Source of the DNA: Monilinia fructicola
Taxonomy: Eukaryota; Ascomycota; Leotiomycetes; Helotiales; Sclerotiniaceae
Assembly (NCBI GenBank): GCA_008692225.1
Contig: VICG01000003.1
Coordinates: forward strand, 861,501-925,500
Length of the DNA stretch: 64,000 bases
Direction: 5' to 3'
How positions within the stretch are numbered: the stretch's first letter is position 1; every line of letters begins with the position of its first letter. A model generated the notes under the pieces. That model saw only the letters and a list, made by a program, of their open reading frames with translations, had not been told where the DNA came from and made no database searches. Below are positions 12,383 through 24,524 of the stretch, piece by piece. The translations under genes were made by a program, and so were the position numbers.

Positions 12383-13516
12383 TTTTAGATTATGAAGAAA
12401 GACTCCAGTGATCCCAAGCGAATGTGGCAAGGAAATATGCTTTGATAAACAGCAAAGAAATGAAAGGTCCGTACGTGAGGTGATAAACAGCGCATCTAGT
12501 TATGACTACTCCTACCTATTTATATGAAATATGCCTCCTTGTCTTAAGCCCCCAATACCGTAGCTACTATACTTGCTATCGATATCCTCGTTAATAAGGT
12601 AGACTGAAAAGTGGAGGCGAAGCATCTGGATTGACAACTTGGCAAACACGGTTGAAGTGATACGATTTGTCTTTGGTAGGTTTTGCGCACATGCTGAGTC
12701 TCTATTAATATGAGGCTCTTGGGCGTGAATCATGCTCACTTGTAAAATGAAGGAGGTAGGGACCCAACGCCATCAATTCACACTGGGCGGCAGCCTTCAA
12801 TCACACCGACAGTGCTACTATCGAAGCGCAGAGATTCCCAGTGATGATATCCAATGGCAGATAGCACTTGATCTCTCCAATTTCACTGACGAGGCGCATT
12901 CATTTCGTTTCAGCCTTCTAAGAAGAAAGGAGAAAAGATGGCTGGATGTGAGCTCCAGACCTATCAATTTTGAAATAGTAGCAGATGTATCACTCGATAT
13001 TTCTGCCTTCTGATTTGATTAATGCCAAGGCTGACAAAAGCCTTGCTGCAAGCCTTCGGATTTGAGCTGAAAGCATAGCTATGAACGGCTACCAATAGCT
13101 TTTGAGCTCCGAACGGTGTCACACGTGATAACCCGCATCTGAGAGCTGGTAGATGTAGGCATGTACTTGAAATTCCTCTCTCGGTCGAGATAGAAAATGA
13201 AGCTTATTGAAGCTTTGATAGGTTGATATAATTGACTGGACGAAATACAAAGAGATCTTTCTATAACAAGCAATACCATCTGATATCTTTGTGGTAAGGG
13301 TAAGCTTAAGTACAGTGCACTACTGGTACAAGCTAATGACTATCAAACTGAATAAAGCGATGATGCTGCAAATGTGACACAAAGCCATATTACTAAAGCA
13401 AGCTAACTCATAAAGCAAGACAAACAAACGTGCATGAAAACACCCAAGCAAATATAAACATCAACAAAACATTTGGTGGTACATTTAAATCAATAATTCA
13501 ATAATTCAAAAAAATA
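12383..13516. other. Intergenic, with one weak plus-strand reading frame
   Basis: A 93-codon plus-strand frame at 12732-13013 has a natural-looking composition (DDIQWQIALDLSNFTDEAHS) but no recognisable family, intron or context. It is noted, not called. The remainder is AT-rich with no repeat or RNA gene. Confidence 0.4.
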
Positions 13517-14510
13517 ATGGCAAACACCTTTCTCATCACAGGAGCGACGGGGTAAACAGGGGGGAGCGGCAATTGATGCTCTACTCTCTGCTGTTGATTC
13601 GTCGGATTTTACCATATTTGCTTTGACTCGCAATGTCGCATCGCCAGCAGCAGAGAAGCTGGCCAAGAAGTCCGATAAGATCAAACTCCTTCAAGGCGAC
13701 CTGAATGACTGTCCTGCCATCTTCGAAGCGGCTCCTCAGCCTATCAAGAGAGTATTCTCTGCGTTACCATCCCCCACATGGGTCTCGGTACTGGCGGCGC
13801 AAGCGAAGAGGAGAAGGGAATAGCTCTCATAGACGCAGCGATAAAGCATGGCGTAGAGCACTTCGTATTCACATCTGTGGATCGCCACGGCAAGGATTCC
13901 GACAACGATCCCACGAACATTCCTCACTTTATCAGCAAAGCCAATATCGAAAAGCATTTGAAGGAAAAAATGCGCAGGGGCCAAGATGGCATGGACCATC
14001 CTTCGACCCGGTCGCATTCATGGAGAACTTCGCTCCTGGGGCCGCCGGCAAGATTTTCCCAACCGCTTGGTGCGCTGCTTTGGCTCCAACACCAAGCTGC
14101 AGCTCGTTGCGACCGCGGATATTGGACACTTTGCAGCTCAGGCGTTGCTCAACCCGAACGAGTACAATGGGCGTGCGATCAGTATCGCAGGCGACGAATT
14201 GACATTTGGCGAGGCGAACGAGATATTCCTGTCGAGACTCGGAAAGGATATCCCGAGAACTTTTAATTTCGTTGGGTCTACACTTCTCTGGGCGATCAAG
14301 GATGTCGGATTGATGTTCACTTGGTTCGAACAGAGAGGATATGCGGCTGATATCGATGCTTTGAGGAAAGAGCATCCGGGACTTCAAAGTCTAGGGAGAC
14401 TGGCTGAAGACGAGTGGATTGCAGTAACTATGAATGCTAAGGGTCAATTCGTGATCAATTTGGGGTTTTCTTTCAGGAGTTTAGGTTGTAGTATTCTTCT
14501 CAAATGCTAG
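13517..14510 (+). CDS. NmrA-like NAD(P)-binding protein, reading frame broken
   Basis: Three frames combine into one Rossmann-fold protein. It starts MANTFLITGAT with the glycine-rich motif GATGKQGG, which needs one G removed at 13549-13552. It continues with TRNVASPAAEKLA, KLLQGDLND, FVFTSVDRHG, MAWTILRP, FMENFAPG, LVATADIGHFAAQALLNP and EYNGRAISIAGDELTF. This order is typical of atypical short-chain dehydrogenases of the NmrA/HSCARG type, which bind NADP and act as redox sensors or isoflavone-reductase-like enzymes. Further breaks lie near 13763, in A6 at 13965-13970, in C3 at 14007-14009, and near 14090. The gene has no intron that I can see. It is either heavily affected by base-call insertions or a decayed copy. 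The extreme C-terminus is uncertain. Confidence 0.7.
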
Positions 14511-16356
14511 TAATGTCAAATTTCTATCCATGTTTACGTTTGGTATTCGAGGGTTATGTTTATGAGACTTCGCGATTGTTTGGAAACAAGGAGGATTTTG
14601 TGGTAAGAAAATTTCAATGTAACGATATCATCAATGTTGCACGTTTTTTCTTTGGTCCTGACATTCATATGCCATATTGAAGTTTATTCCATTAATTGAC
14701 TGTGGCAGTGCAGTTTCTCCAACAGTTGTGTTAATTGCTTGCTTGAGAGGAAGTGGGATACAATAATTTTATTCTTTTATGGTATTTTTTATCTGCATTT
14801 CCATGTCTTCATTGACTCTGGGCATCTGCAAACTTTAGAAAGGAGATACTATTATGCTTGATTGATCAAAATGCGGTCGGAAGATCTATACGCTGTTCAA
14901 GTGGTTAGAGCACTGGTGGAGCTTAGATTCGCAGCAGTGGTTCACCCTAAGACCTAACTCGAAGCGCGCGTGAATGGAATCGATCTAACGCGCAACTAAA
15001 AGGTAACTCAAAGGTTCCTTACGATAGGCTGTCTTTTGGCATTTTTATATGATGCATTCATTTCTTCTGTGTTATCATTCAATGCAACAACTTAATGGTC
15101 CTGGTTTCTCGAACGTCATTCGAGATGCTCTGATTATCCATCCCATTGACCCTCGACTGCACGGCATCACATCCACATACTAATCCACGCATAAACTCCT
15201 CATTTCGAACACTCTTCACACGTTATCTTCATCAATCACCAACTACAATATCCCTCCCAGTTTTCCTCTCATATCCCATCTAAACGTCCTGATTCTCTAC
15301 TCCAAAGTGGTTACCCCTAAATTCGCCCGCCAGAATTTCAACCTCATCACCCGGCGTCCACAGCTCTATCTCAATACTCTCGCACCACTCCAACACTCTC
15401 CGCATTTCCCCAACATCCTCACTATATACCCACCCTCCACCACCGCATTCCCCACTACCTATCCCCCATCTCCCCCAAGACACCCGTGCCGTGCTCCTCT
15501 TCCCCCATTTCCATTCGCACTATCTCATTCCTCCACACTCACATCTTCTAGCTATTCCAGATTCCGCTTCTATAGCTCCTATCTCTACCGGAAGGAGGAA
15601 ACCGCTAAATATCTTCGGAATTCGATTTACAGATGAATGCGAAGAAACTCTTGAGATTGGTTCATGAGAAGGGGGGAGGGGGTGCTTCGGGATCTTCTAT
15701 GAATTGTGGGTTTAACGGTGATAGGCCTGGGTATAGAGTGGAGGAGGACGATTCAATGAAGCTACAAGGGAGGATGGGTGAGCATATCATAATGTTATTA
15801 GAGATATCCGAGGCGCGCGAAGACGCGGTCGTTTAAGACGGAACGGATGTTAGGGTTAAACGAGGGGATGGGTGGAATGAGTGGATGGTGAGATGACAAT
15901 GAGAGAAGATGATGTGGGGGGGGATGGAACATTGATGTAGGTAGGGTAGAGAGTATCTGGGGAAATGTACACTAAAACCAAAAAAAAATACCCTATTAAC
16001 TTAATGTAGATATGGATTGCATACAACTACATGTCATAGACTTAATTGATGGAGTTGTCGCTCTTTGTGTCTTGACATCACAGCTCGTGATGAACGAGAA
16101 ATTATGTGAGTGTGAATATTAGGCCACCATGGTTACATTGAAAGCTGTTCTAAGAGATTTCACCCTGTCTGACCATGTCTATTAGTGAACGTTCATCCTC
16201 CACAAGTCTCGTGAACCTATGCCAATAATGCAGGGGGGTTAAGCACCCCTCTATGTATTAGAAAATATCAGATAAAGGCGAGTCTGAAGCTAAAGAATAT
16301 CAGGATCATAACTGCAGTTCCCTGAACAACAAAACGTATCCTATTGTACACAGACA
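14511..16356. other. Intergenic, mostly without clear genes
   Basis: Contains a tRNA-like stretch near 14896-14956 and a doubtful acidic minus-strand reading at 15280-15514 (both under findings). A C-rich plus-strand block at 15300-15540 is open in several frames. Nothing firm is annotated. Confidence 0.4.
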
Positions 16357-17551
16357 TCACTTTTTTGTGATCACAATCAATGCGATTTCGATACTTTGCC
16401 TAGGCTTTGCATCTTCCCCAGCTGCTCGATTGCAAAAAGAGGAATGTGGCATGACTGCGGAAAGATGACTATTAGCGATGCTATGAATTTCCATGAGATT
16501 CTGTAATTAGGAATAGTAAAATAATTAGAATATTGAAATGGTTTGGAAACTTTGAACTATGTGAAGGGTTTGAGATGAGCCGAAAGATACACATACACGG
16601 AGGCCCATCTCCCGCATCAGAGTCGTAATTCACAAATATTAGAAGCTCCTCTGGAGTCTGATGACTAATCCAGTACCACTCTGCGCTTCGTTGTAATGCA
16701 AGTAATAAATTTCGCCACGTATTCACGGGATGCCCTATCTGCAGCTCTGAGATCTGCTTGGTTGACAGAGTAATTAATCGCACATCGCCCAATGGTTGTC
16801 CGTCCGCAGAATTGACAAGTGGACGCCAACAGTTTACTTTCTCAAGCGCCAAGTGCCATCGAGATACTTAATAGCTTCTTTCGTCCAAAAGGTGGTAACG
16901 AATACGAATGTAGACCGCCCTCACGGGTTTGATCTTCCTGCCATGTCAGCACTGACGCGTGAAATGCAAAGCGACAGTCAGGATGAAGAACTTGCCAGTA
17001 TGGGCGACTAGAACTGGTTTATCCTGGTTCTTGTACGATCCGATCGGGGCTCCAACCACTGTAGAATCTTGCGGGGACTTTACTCCTTGTCTTCGAAACT
17101 AGTTTTTTTTAAATTATCAGAAAACACCACGGTGGTTATGATTCTTTCAGGACAACACTTACTCGGTAGTTATAGCATAGAACAACTTCGGCCTTCAATT
17201 TGATCTTTTATAAAATCCGATACTTCCATGAGGTACTCCTGAAGCAGCTTGTCATCAGGGTTAACCAGATCTATGGACGAGGTATGGCTCAGAAGTTGGA
17301 ATCCGTGTATGTTGAGCTTGAGCTGATGCTCTACCCCACGAAGATCGCGAATTGGGATATCATTTATTAGGTGAAAACAAGATTAGTTCTAGCATTCTCT
17401 TGATCTTTCTCCAACGTTCCAGAAAAGTAGTAAGGCTTCTCAAGATCATATATATTTGTTTTTCTTGAGATAACTGAAGGAGCATGTTGTAAGTGGACTG
17501 TTTGAAGCGAGATTTTTCTAGAATTGTAGCTGTGATCATAGCAGAAGGCAT
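16357..17551 (-). pseudogene. CmcJ/AsaB-like hydroxylase or methyltransferase gene, reading frame broken
   Basis: Pieces in different minus-strand frames line up, in order, with the fungal CmcJ/AsaB family. They are MPSAMITATIL; YDLEKPYYFSGTLEKDQENA; INDIPIRDLRGVEHQLKLN; IHGFQLLSH; DQTREGGLHS; NCWRPLVNSADGQPLGDVRL; WYWISHQTPEELLIFVNYDS. A clean final intron, 16455-16596, leads into MPHSSFCNRAAGEDAKPRQS and IEIALIVITKK with stop at 16357. Family members occur in secondary-metabolite clusters and in plant-associated fungi, but substrates are mostly unknown. At least three frame breaks are needed in the first two thirds (near 17455, near 17372, and around 16950-17180). It may be a decayed copy or an error-prone stretch. 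No cluster partner is evident nearby. Confidence 0.6.
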
Positions 17552-18270
17552 GATAAAACATCTGTCTCATGGTGAGAGTGAGAAGAATTTTGGAATACGC
17601 AAACTTCTTCTAGAAGAGGTTATTTGAATATATGTACCGATGGCGGGATACCGCTCAAAATTGCGTCTCTTGAAACCCTTCATACACTGGAAGTTTTCTG
17701 GGATCGAAAATTCCAGTTTTCGACATTTTCAAATGAACGATTCATTGATCTTCAAACTGCTCTGAAGCAGCCTGTTATAATCATAGAAACAACACCCTCA
17801 AACGAGTCTCACACATATTGAGGCTTACTTTAAGGGTGTGATAAAGCAAGATACAATAGGGTGGGCGCTATTTCTCAGCAAGGATAAGTACTAATGGATG
17901 TCAGCATTGTATGACCTACAATTCAGGTGAGCCATTGAGAACTTTAGATACGCACGACTTCAGTACTACTCAATCGATAGTAGGATTTGCTTGGCATAGA
18001 TAATTGGGGTGTCGTGCCGTTGGCGCGAGCATATTTCATCATTCTGCCTGGAAAGGAAGTCGTGGACTTGAGAATGAGGCAAAGCATAGACAGATAAACA
18101 GGAGCATCTTGCCCATATCCGTGTATCACAAACTCATCAAAACCACTTCAACATAAAATCAATCAATCGCGCAGAAGTACGTTGTTCTCTTAGTCACAGC
18201 ACTTGGCTGCTCTGTTGTGTTGTAGCTAATTTTACAGAAGGAACCTTTACACATACACATATATCAGAAG
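17552..18270. other. Intergenic between CmcJ-like gene and small unknown gene
   Basis: Nothing supportable beyond short chance frames; upstream region of two divergent genes. Confidence 0.45.
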
Positions 18271-18564
18271 ATGCCACGATCGAACCCACAGAAGCCTGCC
18301 ACTGCGAATGGTAGCCTCACTCAACCATGGAAGTCATTCATGGAAATCAAAAGAGTCGATAACACGAACAGCAACACATACAAAGACGTGATCACCAAGA
18401 CCATCAGACTTAAGTATCAAGAGTATGATGAATTTCTTGGGGGCTAATTGGACACCCGTAAGTAGTTTGATTACTGCATTTCAGGTTCTAATTACACCAG
18501 TATTTAACGTTTACTTTAACAGGAGAGTAGCTGCATTTTTGGAGGTCGTGACATTCATGTCTGA
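18271..18564 (+). CDS. Small hypothetical protein, two exons
   Basis: ATG at 18271 opens MPRSNPQKPATANGSLTQPW and runs through KDVITKTIRLKYQEYDEFLG. As written the frame stops at 18447. Removing one G from the GGGG run at 18439-18443 continues into GANWTP and then a canonical intron, 18458-18522 (gtaagt...ttaacag). Exon 2 reads ESSCIFGGRDIHV and stops at 18564. The product would be about 75 residues, basic and without signal peptide or membrane segment. The good splice sites and natural-looking residues across the junction support it; the family is not recognised. The required one-base correction is of the same type as in neighbouring genes. Confidence 0.5.
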
Positions 18565-20362
18565 TGAAATTTTCCCGATAATATAATAATATGTTGAAGG
18601 TTGAATTGAGGATACGGGCTTAGGCTTTGCACAATCGCCCGACTTAAAAAAAAGTAGCACAATCAATGAAAATCTCTCTTAAGTACTTGACTTGATCGGG
18701 TCTCAAAGATACCTACAGCTATATCCATGGATGCCATATGTTACATTGTGCATTGCGACGTCGCTTCTATGCTCGACATCCTCCTCCCTTTAGCTCAGTC
18801 TCTATCAAACTGTTAATTCTTGACTTTCCCACAAGCTCCCTTCCCAATACATGCGACAATTACCCATATGCTACATTGCAGGGCTGTGAAGAAGATATGC
18901 AGAGAAATACTGGTATGGGAGAAACCGCTGTCGTGGATGTCGGAGCAATCGTATACAAAACAGGTGTCGTAGAGCAACCGAGGGGTGCAAGGCGGAGGAT
19001 GATGTGGTCTAATGTATGAAAAGCAGTAAGCATTACAGGCAAAACTGTTGCCAGCTAATCAAGCTGAATAGATTCCTCAGATACTTCGTGGCCATTCTTG
19101 TAGAGGGAACCACTGGGAGATGCAACTACCCCTTTTCCCATCAATTAGGGGCGCAAAGAAGACAAAAAAAACATACAACAGTAGGGATTCGCTGGTGGTC
19201 ACCCACCCAACTACTAATCTACCGATCTGAAGCTTGTGTATGGCAGAGCGGACGGGATGCCCAATTCTCTTCAGTCTATGGTCGTATGTGACAGAATGAG
19301 ACTTAGTTAAACTTATATTCTACATAACTTATCAACTACATCGCTTACTTGGACCCATGCCTTTCTAGCAAGCAAAGTGAAAATGGACAAGAACTAGAGC
19401 CATGCCAAAAAAAATCTACCAAAGACGATGAAAATTCCACATGGTGTCAAACAATCAAGAATTTATGGATGATCAACCTGCAACTAGATCAAACACCATT
19501 TTCTATTACATACAGGTTATGACATGAAAATATTTGAGAACGGGGGTCAACGAACAGCATTTCTACGATATGAGACCACTTTAATGCCAAGACTTATCGC
19601 CCGACGGCCAACTATAACTTCATCTAGAAATGCTCCATAACTTTATGCAGGCAGATAAGAAAGCATGGGGGTGTTTTTATCATTACGCCTTGAGCATTTT
19701 GCTTGAGAACGCATCGGAGACTTGGTTGTCTGAGGGACACTTACAGAGTAGAAAAAATAGATTGATTATAAGGAGATTAATGAAATATTCATGATTAATT
19801 ACCGAAGTAAGATGGAGAGCAAGTGTAAGTCTTACAACCTTGAAGGTAAACATAGAATTCGGGGTGGTATCGTACAATGGACGAAATAAATTACACACCA
19901 AAACACATATCTGGTTCTTGAACTAGAACATCGAAAAGTAGTCTGAGGTCTTTAAGCTCAAAGAACACTATTTGATTGTAGAAACTTAGATCAAGCAATT
20001 GAAAATCTATAAAGGATATTTCAAACCAGAAGAGACTTTTGATATCTGTAGGATGCGTCTCATTTTCATTGATTGGATATCGAGAGGCACTGTGCCTCAT
20101 TCCCGTAGCTGGAAAGCACATCCTTTTACCATGAGCCCGGTTGCCGATTCACTGGATCTTGATTTCTCTCACCCAATGCCAGATGTAACGAGTTCCAATA
20201 AATAGTTAGCTGCTCAATATACACACACTTTTGTACTTACAGAGTACAATCCAGGACTCTCGGTTACAAAAGACGATTAACGAACGTCTTAAGCTTCTCA
20301 AGCCCTCTGCTTTTGGCATGCAAGTTTTCAGGTGTTATCATACGCCTATCATTGCCATTGTC
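18565..20362. other. Intergenic, no firm gene
   Basis: Short frames on both strands, for example minus 19891-20121 and plus 19999-20205, overlap each other and cannot be assembled into a supported gene. No repeats of note. Confidence 0.4.
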
Positions 20363-20830
20363 CTAGATACAATAAGTCATTTGGGAGTTAGGAATGCTGC
20401 AGTCAGCATGATATTTATCCCCAATTACTAATATCTCCCATTGTTCTCTCATGATCTGCATACCTAACGGTGCGAGAGCTATATGAACTACTTCGTTCTC
20501 CTCTCCGATAGCCTGCCTTTCAGCACTACTAGGTACTGACCAAATTTGAAGGATAACATCACTTTCTAAAACTTCAATATAAAAACTTTTGGCGTGATGC
20601 ACCGTAAAATCGGGGGTATATCTCGAAAGTCGAAACAGAACATTGTTTGACTAGGTTTTATATGCAAATATCTACCCCTCCACTTGGCGGAGGGAGACAT
20701 CTCCTAATGGCCTGGCTGACATCTTGCGGGAGAACACGGATTTCAACATCCCAGCAACAGGCCAGCAGAATCGAACCCTGATTCGCTCAACATTCTGGAC
20801 TAAAGGCAGACTATTGAAGTAAATCACACA
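20363..20830 (-). pseudogene. Unidentified coding-like segment, broken
   Basis: On the minus strand a natural-looking sequence (RYTPDFTVHHAKSFYIEVLE, then SDVILQIWSVPSSAERQAIG, then EENEVVHIALAPLG) ends at 20363. Just upstream, MLSESGFDSAGLLL joins DVEIRVLPQDVSQAIRRC if one G is removed near 20750, but the link between the two parts needs more corrections. No family is recognised. It may be an error-laden gene or a relic. Confidence 0.3.
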
Positions 20831-21775
20831 CAGAAAGAAAAGACCACTGCGGAGTATAAATAACATAGTAGGCTAGATTCTGACAGTACTCATCAAGACG
20901 ACGCTCTATCGCCGGAGCCGAAGGAGCCGAATGACAAAACTGCGACTTCGCAGTACAAAAAGAGTTAAGAAGGCACGAAGACTAAAAACGTCATGGCATG
21001 AGTCCCATTTAAAGATTGGTAAGAATGATATTCATCTCTGTGTGCGTGTCAATGAGCCGATAAGACTGGGTAGAGGCAGGTGCTACGCAATTAGAGAAAG
21101 CTGTGATTCAAAGAAAGCAATAGGAGGCTGATAGCGTCAGAACGGTTTAGAAACAGCAGGAGACACGCCATATATATATGGACATCTCGGTTCATCACAA
21201 CCAAGAACTCCTCGGGCGACGTCACTCTCTCGCCAAAGTGATGCTTTTCATCCGAGGATTCTCATGATTCTGAGTGTAAAGTCCGAAATGCCTAGGGATA
21301 GTATGACCAGAACTGTAAGCACAAGGATGTATTTGAATTCACCTCCAGCGGCACCATGATAACACGGGCAACTCCTTTTGGCCGTATCGTCGGATGTACC
21401 TTTTGGGAACATTGGAATGGACAGGAAAGGAAATCTTCTGGAACATGGACATAACGCCATCATCCAACGTTGCCAGCGGTACCAACGTCCAGAAAGTTGG
21501 GATAAAAACAAATGTAATTCCAGCTGGGTTAATCATAACTCACAACACAAACTCTAATCTAATGACGATCTTGGAATACCGTACGACGAATGATTTGGTC
21601 GATTTTATTGCAAACGTAAGGTTGACCTACGTTAACTTGTGGTCATGAATTACATTTTTTGTTTATCAGAGCGATAAGGAATAAATAAGAAATCCAACCT
21701 GTCTGAACTACCCCGACACTGCCAATAGACCGCCCTCCAACTCGCCTCCCCCTCTTCTCCCCCCCTTTTTATTCG
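20831..21775. other. Intergenic upstream of Zn2Cys6 gene
   Basis: An 84-codon plus-strand frame at 21394-21648 and overlapping minus-strand frames at 21248-21536 are open at the same place. None is convincing. Confidence 0.4.
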
Positions 21776-24041
21776 ATGGATCCTCACAACTTCCAAACTT
21801 CAATTACGTCCAATGACTATTTTAATATAGTAGCGGACTCGAGTTGACGATACCTCAACCACTAAACAATCCTATTCAATCAGGACCAAGATCTTACAAG
21901 TCGCGCAAGTATCGACCCTGTGATTTCTGCCGAGCCCGTCAAGTAAGGTGCTCCATATCTACTGCCCCCGCCTTGTCAGTTATGTATATCTCATGGGCGG
22001 GGTTGCACATTTATAGACCGGCCAAAGAAGAAGAAAAGACCAAACCTTACGGCAAACAATGGTGACAAGAGCGGCGGGTCCACAACATCTACTTGTGTCA
22101 TGTCACAACGTTACGCGCAATGGGACCATCGTGTTCCTTGGAGACTTACGCTGACTCGGTGTGTGTGAAGCTACCGCTCCCATACAACAATATGTCTCCC
22201 GCATCACAACTTAGTCCCAGCTTCATTGCACAATACAACAACGAACACAGCTTTCAGAGCTTGAACGGACACGATGTCCTAGCCGAATCGAATTCGTCTC
22301 CGGACCAGCAAATTGTCGTCCAAGATGCCTCGCCGATATACAACTTGGATCCTTATTTGAACATTATGCAAAGCCCGCGGATAAGGCCCCTTGACTCTCA
22401 ACATTCAAGGTCTGCAAGATTTTATTGGAGAAACAGGGGAATCAAATCCATACTTGTTGCGTCATTACCGCTATAATGAAAACGATGAATGCACGATATC
22501 AAAGTTAACATACCGGCGAATCAAGAGCGCCTCGGCGCAAAATGATTTCTCAACCCATCAAGGAGAGCCCCCTGTTTGTGTTCATGTTGGCAAATGACAG
22601 CTTCGCACAGAAGGGGGAGCCAAGGATAGATGATAATGTTTTAAGTAAAGCAGAATCAGATCTCAGAGCCATGTTCACAGACCAGGAAGCTCTTCGCCTG
22701 ATAGCTCTTTTCTTCAGATTTGTATACCCCTATTTTCCTATTTATATCCAAAAGTCAAGCTTTTCAATCGCCAGGGGTACTCTCACCCACGATCTTGCAT
22801 ACGTTGCCATTGTCCCTATTATCGGCAATGCACGCTACGGCCTTGCCATTTATGCTGTATGATGATTTTCTTGCTACTACTCTTGTACATTCGTCCCCAT
22901 CTGCTTATGAGTTATTTCGTCTTTCTTGGCTATTTGTCCAACAAGAACTTCATACTCCACGCCTCGCAACGGTACAAGCATGTTTATTGCTCCTACAGAG
23001 AGCTCCCACAAATCGATATGCAGCAGATACCCCCTGGAAAACGAGCCTTGTGGGATGGACAGTGAGTCTTGCTCAAATTCTGGGTTTGATGAAAGAGTGT
23101 AGCGACTGGAGCAGTATACCAAGATGGGAAAATCAATTTGCGAAAAAGACTATGGTATGGGGTTTTCGTCATGGACAAATGGGCCTCCCTGGGCGCCGGC
23201 ATGCCCAGTCATATCCACGCTGATGATTTTGACGTCCTCCCACTTGAAGACAACGATCTCGAACCATCAACCCCCCCCGATCCCAACCAGGCCATCACGG
23301 ATCCAGAGCCGGGTTCCGAACACTTTCGCTTACTAACCGAGCTGACCACTATTCTCAGCGACATCATTGATTCGTACTATACCTTACGAGCAACTCAACG
23401 TACCTCCAAAGATATTTCATTATCTCTCGAACTCGCAAGGCCGCTTCGCTCACGCCTAAAGGCCTGGAACGATTCATTGCCTCCTTCTGCCTCCTTTCCA
23501 TATCCATGCGACAACCCGAACACATCGATTCACGTGGTTTGGCACAATTGAGTGGAAACCCATCACTTTCACTAGCTTACATCGTTGCAACGATGACATT
23601 ATTTCGAGCTCTGCTTCGGCCCTTGGACAATTTAACAAATGTAGAAGATGACACAACGATAAATAGCCGTCTAGCCGTACGGGCTGGTGCCAAGGAATGC
23701 GCCAAAGAAGTCGTTGAATTTGTGGAGAACCTCGGGAGGGGAGCATTGGACGCCTTTTGGCATTCTTGTAAGTTGCGCCAAATTCTCTCTTACCCCGCGT
23801 GTTGGTGACAAAGGGCCAGGGTCTCGTGCAAACTTCGCAATTGCTTCGTCATTTCTCATGCAACTCCTCGTGACATCGGAGAAACGAAAGTGAATCGGCC
23901 GAAATCAACGAATTGGTGACGCGTTGGCGTTGGGCGATGAGAATTGGGAGTGGAAATACTGGGAGTGGGCTCATGAGCTTGGGATTGCTGAGGATGGATG
24001 GCCTGCTGTTGAAAAACAATGGCGCCGTGGAGGACGTGTGA
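21776..24041 (+). CDS. Zn2Cys6 transcription factor with fungal-specific domain, reading frame broken
   Basis: ATG is at 21776 (MDPHNFQTSITSNDYF). A Zn2Cys6 DNA-binding domain reads CDFCRARQVRC followed by CQLCISHGRGC, once one C is removed from C5 at 21965-21969. A basic linker (DRPKKKKRPN) follows. Then comes the family block GESNPYLLRHYRYNENDEC with SKLTYRRI, VFMLANDSFAQKGEPRIDD, and a PF04082-type region (EALRLIALFFRFVYPYFPIY, TVQACLLLLQRAP, YGVFVMDKWASLGAG). The C-terminal helical part ends near 24041. At least five frame breaks are required, including one near 21840 and others near 22060-22400, 22730, 23150 and 23510. The regulated pathway is unknown. It would be a nuclear activator or repressor if intact. 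No biosynthetic cluster flanks it. Confidence 0.75.
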
Positions 24042-24524
24042 TATACGTTGATAGAACTATTCCGGGATTCAAGCGCAAATTACTTGCTCCATACGACCTT
24101 TCCTGTCGGGAATCGTGTCACGAGCGCTGAACCAGTCCGGTTCCTCTGTTAAATAGTCCTTTCAGATTACTCAAGATATAGCTTTTTGTCGCCTCTCCAG
24201 GTAAATTGGCGCTTGCACGTTGAAGCTTGGTTTGCAATGCCGCGGCATGAGGGTTCGGGAAAGGCACACAAGCATTGGGCGAGATGGGAATTCCGGGGAG
24301 GGCTCTGGAGTCGTGATTGGAGTTTTGGGTTCTCTGGCTGCGATCTGGCGGGTCTAGGCAATGGGCGAAAGCAACCGTAAGCTACAATGGAAGAGCTCGT
24401 TATCATGTATATGGATGCCCAGGACCAAAATTATTTAAAATATTCATTTTCGCCATTGCACCTGAGAAACTAAAATTTTGACATTCCTGCGGTCGCTACA
24501 GTGACGCTAACACTCGACGACCTG
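24042..24524. other. Intergenic between convergent genes
   Basis: 3' flanks of the Zn2Cys6 and GFA genes; no feature found. Confidence 0.5.

Noticed and set aside
12732..13013. 93-codon plus-strand frame
   Set aside because: Natural-looking composition but no family, context or intron; insufficient to call.
20757..20790. ggttcgattctg, resembling a tRNA T-loop, on the minus strand
   Set aside because: No A box, D-arm or acceptor stem at the right distance; it sits in a coding-like segment.
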